Of a DNA stretch of 64,000 nt, positions 18,934-27,087 are shown one piece after another. The stretch covers positions 2,282,001-2,346,000 of the forward strand of contig NZ_CP127165.1 in NCBI RefSeq assembly GCF_030264275.1. The letters run 5' to 3'. Each line of letters starts with the position of its first letter. The first letter of the stretch is position 1. A model generated the notes under the pieces. It made no database searches. It had not been told where the DNA came from and saw only the letters and a program-made list of their open reading frames with translations. This DNA is from Marivivens sp. LCG002 (GTDB taxonomy: Bacteria; Pseudomonadota; Alphaproteobacteria; Rhodobacterales; Rhodobacteraceae). Made by a program: the position numbers and the translations under genes.

Positions 18934-19914
18934 ATGACCGACAAACGCCTCATGACCGCATTCTGGATTGCCTGTTGCGTTGCATTTCTGGGCACATGGT
19001 CGATCCTGCTTCTCGAACCGCTGCTCAGCCGTATCGAGCACCTGCCCGATACGGGCGCGGCGTGGTATTACTGGAAACTGCCCGAGCAAACGACCATGGG
19101 CCGGCTCACCGCTTGGGGGTTCTACGCGCTGCACCAGATGTTTTTCTGGGGCCTGATCTGGTGGGGCCAAAAACACCGCGACGCGCTGCGTAACCGCAAC
19201 AGCTTGCATCCCCTGAATGTCGTCGGCCTTTTCGGGATGCTTGGCTTCGGCGCATTGCACTATCTCCAGACGGCGGTTTGGTATGACGGGCTCGCACAGG
19301 ATACTTCGGTCTTTTCTTCGCAGCTTTCCGTAATTTTCCTCCTGATCATGGTCCTCATCATCGAAGCTCCGCGACGCGGGCTGGTCTTTGGATACGGCGG
19401 CGGTTGGCTGAAATCCGCACGCGAGGGACTTATCCGCACCCACGGTTACTATTTCGCATGGGCCGTGACCTACACCTATTGGTTCCACCCAATGGAAACC
19501 ACTTGGGGTCACCTGCTCGGCTTTTTCTACACCTTCCTTCTGATGATCCAAGGAGCGCTCGCCTTTGCCAAAATGCACACGAACCGTTGGTGGACGCTGA
19601 CGCTCGAAGTTTCGGTCCTGATCCACGGAGTGACTGTGGCATTGGTCGCAGGTCAGGAGTTCTGGCCGATGTTCTTCTTCGGCTTTGCTGCGATTTTCAT
19701 CGTGACGCAAATGCACGGACTGGGTTGGTCGCGTCTGGTGCGGGGCTTGATCCTCCTCGCGTTTGTGGGTGGCGTTGTGGCGGTCTATTCAGAGCGTGGA
19801 TGGGCAAACCTCAATGAAATCGCACGTATTCCCGTCATTGATTATCTTCTCGTTGTCATCGTCGGCGGCGCGATTGTGGCATGGAAGCGGTTTCGCCCGA
19901 AATCGGCGGCATAA
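18934..19914 (+). CDS. Polytopic membrane protein, unknown function
   Basis: 326-aa protein with about eight to ten hydrophobic helices rich in Trp, His and Tyr (for example FYALHQMFFWGLIWWGQ, ALHYLQTAVWYDG, YFAWAVTYTYWFHP). The several intramembrane histidines would suit a haem- or metal-binding role, but no family signature is recognised. It follows the AsnC-type gene by 48 bases on the same strand and might be co-transcribed. Confidence 0.6.
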   Translation: MTDKRLMTAFWIACCVAFLGTWSILLLEPLLSRIEHLPDTGAAWYYWKLPEQTTMGRLTAWGFYALHQMFFWGLIWWGQKHRDALRNRNSLHPLNVVGLFGMLGFGALHYLQTAVWYDGLAQDTSVFSSQLSVIFLLIMVLIIEAPRRGLVFGYGGGWLKSAREGLIRTHGYYFAWAVTYTYWFHPMETTWGHLLGFFYTFLLMIQGALAFAKMHTNRWWTLTLEVSVLIHGVTVALVAGQEFWPMFFFGFAAIFIVTQMHGLGWSRLVRGLILLAFVGGVVAVYSERGWANLNEIARIPVIDYLLVVIVGGAIVAWKRFRPKSAA

Positions 19915-19988
19915 CGAACGCCATCACAGGTTGACACCCGCGGCTTGACGCTGAAAAGTCGCGTCACCCAGCCGTACCCCAAGGTGTG

Positions 19989-20739
19989 ATGACAAAAGCA
20001 AGAGCCATACTTATCGCCGACGATTACGGGCTGGGTGAACGACATGACGCCGCAATCCGTAGTCTGCTTGCAAGAGGCGCCATCGATGCCACATCGGTGC
20101 TCGTGGAAACCTGCTCCAAAGCATCTGCCGAAGCCCTTCTCGACTGTATCGGCACCAAGAGGATCGGACTTCGTTTCAACCTGACCTATGGCGCACAGGG
20201 GGGGCCCACACCCAGAGCCGCAATATGGTTTTGCTCAAAGGCCTACTCGGTCTGGGAGCACGTCGAGCTCAAGCCGCGCTCGACCGACAACTAGATCTCT
20301 TCCGATCCTTGTTCGGCAGACTTCCTGACATATCGACGGTCACGAGCACTGCCACACCTATCCCACGGTCAACAGGATTGTTCTGCTGAAAGCCGCAGAA
20401 CTCGGGATTCCCGTGCGCTCGATCCGGCCGATCGCGCGACCGATCGGATTGAAAGAGCGGGTTCTCGCTCGATTGGGCACTCACGGCCACAAATTGGCCC
20501 AAGAGCTCGGGGTCGAGACAAATTGGGGATTTAGCGGGATCCTCCCTCTTGATGATCCCGAACGTGCAATCGCAGTTCTGGGCTCACAGATCGAAGCCGC
20601 AAATCGAGCGGCTCAAAGCAGTGGTGAAGATATCTGGGTCATGGTTCACCCCGGCGACGAACACGACCCCGTTCAGATACAAGGGCATTCCGCAAAACTA
20701 CGCTCTCTCGAGACCGAGTACCTGCTTTCAAGAGTGTAG
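19989..20739 (+). pseudogene. Broken ChbG/YdjC-type carbohydrate deacetylase
   Basis: The first frame starts ARAILIADDYGLG (the metal-binding DD of the family) and keeps similarity to about 20,270. The reading then continues in a second frame (LDRQLDLFRSLFGRLPD, about 20,278-20,330) and a third (HIDGHEHCHTYP, the second metal-site motif, from about 20,332 to the stop at 20,739, with WVMVHPGDEHD near the end). At least two frameshifts are needed to rebuild one protein, so the gene is dead unless the sequence has errors. It ends 80 bases before the left attachment site of the integrated element. Confidence 0.8.
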
Positions 20740-20819
20740 GTGGAAAGGGCTTTGGTGGCCCACATTTTCGAACGCCTGGCCACGCTCCACCCTTGCAGGG
20801 GACCTAATTCGTCATTCGG

Positions 20820-20840
20820 TAAAAGTGGTGCCCGGGGGCG
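20820..20840. repeat. attL: displaced tRNA-Phe 3' end
   Basis: 21 bases identical to 54450-54470 (core AAAAGTGGTGCCCGGGGGCG preceded by T). It includes the revcomp of the tRNA CCA end and acceptor/T-arm start, but no other part of a tRNA follows, so it is a remnant attachment site and not a gene. Confidence 0.92.
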
Positions 20841-21186
20841 AAGCTTATTACTGAATACAATTCAGACACTTAACAAAAAGTGGGACAGTTAAAACACGAT
20901 ACCTACAGCCACTTTTCTGACAGAATTGTCCCACTTAATAACTGTTAAAAAGTAGGCGCCCCGCAATTGGAAGCTGCGCCTCGACCTCAAATTGTGAAAT
21001 GCTAATCTATATCCTGCTTCGGCATGGTGAGCCTTTTTTTGCAAAATGACTTGACTGGGAAAGACCCGTTTCCGAAGCCCATACCCTAATACGACAAGAT
21101 CAACGGTCCACTCCATACAGCAGGCTACAAACTAACAACTCAGCTTTGATCCTCCCGGAGCGGAACGCACCCCTAATTGGGGCGGA
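20841..21186. other. Left-end non-coding region of the element with inverted arm-type repeats
   Basis: No credible gene. AGTGGGACA (20879-20887) and TGTCCCACT (20927-20935) form an inverted pair, and ACAGTTA/TAACTGT extends the symmetry. The same 9-mers recur inverted at the other end (54373-54409), so they are likely recombinase or excisionase binding sites. The rest, up to the end of the SNF2 gene, shows nothing I can assign. Confidence 0.6.
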
Positions 21187-24015
21187 TCAATCGACAGCAA
21201 GTATCCTAAACAAACCGCGAGCCATAATCGGAGTGCTATTGTCAAACATTTTAGCGATATCTTCGGACAGCAGCTTGGCGCGCAAGTCCGCCGCCTGTCG
21301 ACGCGCTTCAGCTCGCCGCCTCTCCGTTGCTAATTGTCCTTCAAGCATCTGCTGTTGTTTGGCATTCTGTGCCGCGTTTTTCTGCTGACAAAGACGCTTC
21401 TCAGTCATGACACTTCCTTTTACAAAGACTTCAGTATCAGCAGCCAAGACCGCTGTTCGGGCTTGAAAGTCCTTAAATACCCCTGCTCTCTTTTCCGCTA
21501 GCCTTTGCTTTTCTGTTCTGTGGAATTTACTGAAATGTTCGGAGAACACCGCAGTGGCTCGCTCGCATTTGGGTAGTCGAGGATATTTGGAGCCTGTTCT
21601 GGGTGTTCCCCTACCTGAGAGCAACTCACTCAGATTATCTTGATCCAGCTCTCTAGTTACTCCGTCATCTTGGATCACAGTCGCATCGATATAGAAAGAT
21701 GCGTCGAAGCGAAGCAGGAGCCATCGGCGATCCGCCTCAAGGCCGGCGAGAAGCCACTCGTCGATGCGTCTTAGGCCGTCGACACGACCGTGTTCCCAAA
21801 GGTCATCTTCCAGCACACGCAGGCGTGGGGCAGGCAGCCCAGACCCGGGTAGGAACGCCGCCACCGAGATCGCCACTGTGCAGCCCGAACAACAATCCCG
21901 GAGCGCTCCTTCCGGCAGTTCTACTCCGATCGGATGTTGCTGCGGAGAAGCAGGGCGCCCTTTAACTCCAGAACAAAGTTGGCCTATCAGATCATCATGC
22001 AGAGCATCTCCCGTGGAAAAGAAACGCGCTCTTTTTCCAACCTGATTTCCCTTTAGCTTCACGTCCTTCTTCGGATCATTGAGGCGCGAACGTTGAGTGC
22101 GTAGAATTTCCCCGTTTCGTTCATCCATGTCGCCCAAGACGAATAGAGGATCCGTTTCGAATCGAGGGTATTTGAGTAAACGGACCTTTTCGCCGTCGGC
22201 ACTCGACAAATCGTGAACACGAAACGCACCACCGTTAGAAAGATGATTCAGGACGGAAGCGGCATCCCTTTCGCCAGCTCGGACGAGATCCAGCAACTTT
22301 TCGGAAGGGACTTGGGGGAGCGCATCCATTGAGAGGAGCCGCCTCGATTGCTCCACCTCTGAGGTCAGCTCCTCCAAAAGCGCCAATTCGTTTTCGTGAT
22401 TGCCCAAGTAACCACTTGCTGCTCTCGCTACGGCATTCCCAAGACGCGAGATTGTCGCATCATCGAGATAAGGTAAAGGAGCATCAAAAACTCCGAGACT
22501 GTCCATGGCTTGCAATACCCGGTGATCTGGCGATTGCTCCACCGCCATTCGCCAGATCGTGATGTCCCCGATCGGTTTCCCGTCCAGAGCCCTTTTGAAC
22601 CCACCTGGACGTAGTCGATCCAATCGACCAATAAGCTGATCGACCCTCGCTATGCTCCAAGGCAGGTTGTAGAAAATCAGATCATTGGCGAAGTGGTGCA
22701 GGTTCAGCCCCGCCTCGACCACCTCTTCCAGAACAAGAAGCTTTGCGCCGCTGTGGATTGCACTAACGACGTCCACCATATCCGTGTTCTGTCCACCTCG
22801 CATCGTCGCTATGAGTTCATCTTCTTCAAGTTCGGGGAACATTCGGTAAAGCCTTGTCTCAAGGCTGTCGACTGTCGGAGTATCCCCGGCAACAATGATA
22901 GCACGCCGGTCTTCATCTCGCTCCCAGATACCGAGTAGCGTATCGCAAAGATCCTCGAAGAGTGTGTCCCCAGAGTCGGCCAGCGAGGCGTCAACACATT
23001 CACGGGTGTCGTTTTCAAGCACCGAGAACGTGTCGTGTCTGAGAGCTCGAAGCATAGTTTCCCTTGCCCAGAAAAGCTGTCTCACGGGTTGCCAAGGGGC
23101 ACCATCGACTTGCAAATTGTGCGATAGGTTTTCTTGAGCTAGGCGCCAGTTCGCCAAATTAACGCGCGCCATTTCCGCGTCGTTTGGCTTGGATATGATG
23201 GTCTTGATCTTGCGCTTGGGAGCCGTCTCCGGCCAGGCGGCCCGAGTCTGGCGCAGGATGCGACGGTTCTTCGCTACAGCCCACATTGCGGCTTCAGCAG
23301 ACATCTTGTTACTGGAGACCATCTCGTAGCAATCGCGACCGAGCACTTTCAGGACGTCGTCCATCTCCTGCCCGGACTGATTTGCAAGGTTGGCGCGATC
23401 CGTTTCAATCATCCCAAAGACAGCACGTGCCCACTCAGGGCTCCCCAATCGCGGGGTCGCTGTCAGTAGAAGAACATGCCGAAACGAGTTACCATTCCGC
23501 CCAGAACGGCAGAGGCCTGAGAGGAACCTCGCCTGTTCAAGGCTCAAAATATGGGGCTCATCGACAATCAACATATCATAGTTAGTAGGGTCCGGAACAA
23601 TCGGTTTCGACCGGACCAAGTCACTCTTGATGATGTGGACGTATCCGCTTCCGTCAGTGGTTTCAAATTCGGTGTCTTCCGTCCACATTTCTGCGGAAGT
23701 ATGTCCGCGCGCACAGAGTTCGACTTGCCACTGGTAGCTGATCCTTCGAGGCGCCACTATGGCAACCCGCAATGACGGATCCTCACGCTTCAGGACGTTC
23801 AACACCATCAGCGCCTGAACGGTTTTCCCCAATCCGACCTCATCTGCAATCAAATGTCTAATATCCGGCCCATCTAGTATCGTCAGGACGTTCTGTATCT
23901 GGTGCTCGTAAGGGTCCGCGGCAACTCCCAAAGCCCCCAGCCTTTCCCACGAGGCGGCATCCCCAATTCTTCGCAGAGCCAATGTGCTTAAGAGAAAACC
24001 AGTGTAATCATCCAT
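21187..24015 (-). CDS. SNF2/RapA-like helicase of the DISARM-related locus (DrmD-like)
   Basis: 942-aa superfamily 2 helicase. Motif I DEVGLGKTV (residues about 57-65), motif II VDEPH (about 150), motif III LLLTATPR, and motifs V/VI LVLEEVVEAGLNLHHF and DQLIGRLDRLR (about 460-475). After the two RecA lobes come some 450 residues with no domain I recognise, ending in a charged coiled-coil-like stretch rich in Lys, Arg and Gln. SNF2 proteins of this style (DEVGLGKT) are called DrmD in class 1 DISARM, where they assist DrmA/DrmB against phage DNA. It is downstream of the 970-aa gene with a 12-base gap, so the two form one minus-strand operon, divergent from the UvrD-DrmA-DrmB operon. Confidence 0.8.
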   Translation of the reverse strand: MDDYTGFLLSTLALRRIGDAASWERLGALGVAADPYEHQIQNVLTILDGPDIRHLIADEVGLGKTVQALMVLNVLKREDPSLRVAIVAPRRISYQWQVELCARGHTSAEMWTEDTEFETTDGSGYVHIIKSDLVRSKPIVPDPTNYDMLIVDEPHILSLEQARFLSGLCRSGRNGNSFRHVLLLTATPRLGSPEWARAVFGMIETDRANLANQSGQEMDDVLKVLGRDCYEMVSSNKMSAEAAMWAVAKNRRILRQTRAAWPETAPKRKIKTIISKPNDAEMARVNLANWRLAQENLSHNLQVDGAPWQPVRQLFWARETMLRALRHDTFSVLENDTRECVDASLADSGDTLFEDLCDTLLGIWERDEDRRAIIVAGDTPTVDSLETRLYRMFPELEEDELIATMRGGQNTDMVDVVSAIHSGAKLLVLEEVVEAGLNLHHFANDLIFYNLPWSIARVDQLIGRLDRLRPGGFKRALDGKPIGDITIWRMAVEQSPDHRVLQAMDSLGVFDAPLPYLDDATISRLGNAVARAASGYLGNHENELALLEELTSEVEQSRRLLSMDALPQVPSEKLLDLVRAGERDAASVLNHLSNGGAFRVHDLSSADGEKVRLLKYPRFETDPLFVLGDMDERNGEILRTQRSRLNDPKKDVKLKGNQVGKRARFFSTGDALHDDLIGQLCSGVKGRPASPQQHPIGVELPEGALRDCCSGCTVAISVAAFLPGSGLPAPRLRVLEDDLWEHGRVDGLRRIDEWLLAGLEADRRWLLLRFDASFYIDATVIQDDGVTRELDQDNLSELLSGRGTPRTGSKYPRLPKCERATAVFSEHFSKFHRTEKQRLAEKRAGVFKDFQARTAVLAADTEVFVKGSVMTEKRLCQQKNAAQNAKQQQMLEGQLATERRRAEARRQAADLRAKLLSEDIAKMFDNSTPIMARGLFRILAVD

Positions 24016-24027
24016 CTCGCATCGCCT

Positions 24028-26940
24028 TTAACGAACTGCGCGGTATCGTAGCGCGGCATACCGCACGGCCCGAGCGGTAAAACGGTCAGAAGCAAAACGC
24101 GCCAACAGGTTCCGCCAATCGGGGTTTTCAATTGTTTGGGACGGTTGAAGGAAAAGCGACAAGAGCGTTCTTAGGGCTTCAGGCGGAATGTGGCGACCGG
24201 TCCGTTGCACGTCTAGATGGCGGCTATTGAGTTCTGAAATAAGGTCATCAAAGCCGACCTCCAGATACGGCAATTGAAGCAAGCCGATAGACCGGGTAAT
24301 TGGCAATACCTTACGTGCGAGTGGGCGCATTAGGTCGGCTTCCCGCGCATCCTTTACTGCCTTTTGCCACTGGCCGTCAAAAACGATACAATCACCATCC
24401 ACAGTTATGCCATTGGCTTCCTCCAACTGAGATGCGAGACGTGTCCAAGCTTCGTTTACCGCATTATCTAACTCCGGCCACTCGTCCCCATCGGGGATTA
24501 GAACCACCGACACCGTCGGGAGCACTTTTCTGAACTCAACAAAGAGAAGTTCTGCAAGCACACTTAACTGATCTTGCGATAGTTCATCAAAGTTGTCGTT
24601 TCCGGCGGCAAGCTTTCGCTCAAGTGAGAAGCGAACCAGACTTCCATGAAAGCCTGAATTAGACAAATCCAACTTTTTTTCGATAGAATTCCAGTCGTTT
24701 CCGCATAAAGCTTCTACAATGCCAGCTTCAATGGACGCACCGACCCGACGTCTCATGCCATCGGCCACAAGACTCGTTGCACTCCCGGACTGCCAAGCGA
24801 CCAGTGCTTCCGATGCTGCGATCAAGCCATTGGAGTCACCTACCGAGCTTCTGTTTTTTCGGATACTTAGGGAGCTTGTCGCACCGATATCCGTTAGACT
24901 GATATGCTCGGAGTTGATGAAGAAACGCCCCATGGTCAGAGCCTCGTCGCCTTCAACGTCTGGCAGCAGGAGTTCTGCTGGCGCATCTTTGATCTCATCT
25001 TTCGAATGGGGCGAAATAGGGTTGCTGCTCAAATCAAAGGAAATGCTTCGGACACTCTGGCCATTATCGGAGGTCCAAGTTCTTTGGCTTTCATCAAAAA
25101 CCCAATCGAGATGTCGGGCCGACATCGAACGAGCCATCGACACCAAGCCCTCGACATTGGCCACAATCGTGGCAGATTTCCCGGAAGAGCTCCACCTTAG
25201 TGCTGCTTCTCGGATCGGGCTCATAGCTTCGATCGAAAATCCGACAACTGATGGAAGGGTTTCAATATAAAACTCGCTGCTTACGCGGTTGCCCTGAGAA
25301 TCCATAAGCGCCACATGCATGGAAGCTCCATCCAGTTTTGAAGGCGACTTCACGTCGAGCGAGCCCAATCCCACTCCAATGTCGTTCAAAGTAATCTGTT
25401 CAGGCGAAACCTCAATCCGAAGCGGCTCGACGCTGTTGCTCGGCCGGAACGCCAGCTTCGAGATTTGTTTGCTATGACCGTCTGAAATATGGAGGCTACA
25501 CGGTTCCTCGTCCGTTTCCAAACGGACCCAGTAACCAATTGGCAATGCCCGTGTGGACAAAATATCTCCGCTGTTAGATTTAACCTCCAAATTCACCGAC
25601 CCGACTAGCGCTTTCACCCAAACGTCATGTCCCTCAACCTGATACATTTCTTCATCCGATTGAACGAAAGTTGCCCCACCAAAAAATTCGACAAGCTCTT
25701 TCTGCGCGATCAGTATCCCATTCGCCAATAACTTTGCGGCACCCTCCGATGAGTTAGCCCTCATACCAAAAAGCGCGGCGCCCCAATTCTCCGGATCTGC
25801 ATTGCCCAAGCGCAATTCGAAAAAACCGGCATCATCCGGGAGCCGCGACCCAGAGAGGATTTGAGTCTGATAGCCATCGCTTTCTACATCGACAAACAGA
25901 AGGTTCTCAGACGGCAAAACAAGACTAGCTATTGTATCGTTGACCTCTATACCGCTTAGATCCGGAGTTGGCAGTTCTCGCGGACGACCAATGAATATCA
26001 GCCCTCCGGCGAGAAACTCTCGAAATGGCATCGAGCGCCCGGCGACACTCAGGATTGCATCCCTCCATTCGCCACCTGTGAGCACGTCGAGATAAGCAAA
26101 TTGCTCTGCATCAAGAGAAGGCCCACGAACAGCAAGGCCGACAGGCTCATCGTCACGCATCAATAACTGGTAAAGTGGCCTCGGCAGCCTGCGTGGTGCG
26201 GTATTCTGAGCCTGTCTCGCAGCACGCGCAGCAAGTGTCAGCCGCCGGACCTCTCGGTTTCCGCGTAGATCTTGTTCAAGCCGCTCCATGAACTTCGGCT
26301 CGACCCGAAGGCCCCTTGCAGTTCCATCAGCGAGCGCTCTGACAACTGAAACAGCGAGACTTTCATCCGTGAGCCATGCTTCGAGGCGCTTTGACGTCAA
26401 GCCGGTCGCAACCTCTCGCAACGTAGCCACGAATGCTGCGTTGAATACGGCAGAACTGCTGGCTCTAAGAGAATCCCTGACCAAACGTGCAAGCGGACTA
26501 TGGATCTCCCGGGACACTAACGCATTTCTGATAGGCCACGCGACGTGGCCGAAGGCTTGGGACCAACGATCATTGAGCGGATTTGCGATTTTGTAATCCC
26601 GGCTTAAGAGCTTGAAGACTGCCGTTATTTCCGGCCGTTGGGCGATACTGATTTCAGCCCCTAGTCCGCGCTCTGCAAACCCCCAGAATTCAGTCCCCGT
26701 GCCTCTATACTGATAGCCGAACTCTGTCAGTGCCACCCCAAGTGATAGCCGGTATGGCCGCCAGGTTTCTGACCTGAATCCTACCGCGCCTCCTCGCGCT
26801 CCGACGGCTCGAATGAGCTCAGAAATCTCAGAGACTTCGAGCCCGTGTTCAATAAGAAAAACCGATTCTTCGCCGCGCTCTAACGAAAGGGCTATAAAAT
26901 GCTCGCTCAATCGTTCTTCAAATAAAGAAAGTCTTTCCAT
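24028..26940 (-). CDS. Large protein of unknown function in the DISARM-related locus
   Basis: 970 aa from the ATG at 26940 (MERLSLFEERLSEHF). A TTG at 27087 would extend it to 1019 aa but would collide with the divergent gene. I recognise no domain, catalytic motif or membrane segment. The N-terminal ~300 residues look mainly helical, residues about 300-650 mainly beta-rich, and the C-terminal ~150 helical again. It is soluble-looking and too long for a simple adaptor. It shares an operon with the SNF2 helicase and a promoter region with the UvrD-like gene. By position it is a dedicated component of the locus, perhaps the phage sensor or an effector. Function unknown. Confidence 0.7.
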   Translation of the reverse strand: MERLSLFEERLSEHFIALSLERGEESVFLIEHGLEVSEISELIRAVGARGGAVGFRSETWRPYRLSLGVALTEFGYQYRGTGTEFWGFAERGLGAEISIAQRPEITAVFKLLSRDYKIANPLNDRWSQAFGHVAWPIRNALVSREIHSPLARLVRDSLRASSSAVFNAAFVATLREVATGLTSKRLEAWLTDESLAVSVVRALADGTARGLRVEPKFMERLEQDLRGNREVRRLTLAARAARQAQNTAPRRLPRPLYQLLMRDDEPVGLAVRGPSLDAEQFAYLDVLTGGEWRDAILSVAGRSMPFREFLAGGLIFIGRPRELPTPDLSGIEVNDTIASLVLPSENLLFVDVESDGYQTQILSGSRLPDDAGFFELRLGNADPENWGAALFGMRANSSEGAAKLLANGILIAQKELVEFFGGATFVQSDEEMYQVEGHDVWVKALVGSVNLEVKSNSGDILSTRALPIGYWVRLETDEEPCSLHISDGHSKQISKLAFRPSNSVEPLRIEVSPEQITLNDIGVGLGSLDVKSPSKLDGASMHVALMDSQGNRVSSEFYIETLPSVVGFSIEAMSPIREAALRWSSSGKSATIVANVEGLVSMARSMSARHLDWVFDESQRTWTSDNGQSVRSISFDLSSNPISPHSKDEIKDAPAELLLPDVEGDEALTMGRFFINSEHISLTDIGATSSLSIRKNRSSVGDSNGLIAASEALVAWQSGSATSLVADGMRRRVGASIEAGIVEALCGNDWNSIEKKLDLSNSGFHGSLVRFSLERKLAAGNDNFDELSQDQLSVLAELLFVEFRKVLPTVSVVLIPDGDEWPELDNAVNEAWTRLASQLEEANGITVDGDCIVFDGQWQKAVKDAREADLMRPLARKVLPITRSIGLLQLPYLEVGFDDLISELNSRHLDVQRTGRHIPPEALRTLLSLFLQPSQTIENPDWRNLLARFASDRFTARAVRYAALRYRAVR

Positions 26941-27087
26941 AAACAGCCAACTCGGCCCTATGCCGCCCCCAGTTGCGCGCAGTCTTACAAGAACCAGATG
27001 AAATTCAATCAAAAAAAATCCTTGAAGGGCAACTGCATTGTTGAAACTGTGGTGCCCAAACTGGGGCAGAAAATCTTTGAAACTCAA

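Noticed and set aside
20820-20895. A second tRNA-Phe at the left end
   Set aside because: Only the last 15 bases of the tRNA 3' end and 6 flanking bases are present; the sequence diverges at once, so it is an attachment-site remnant.
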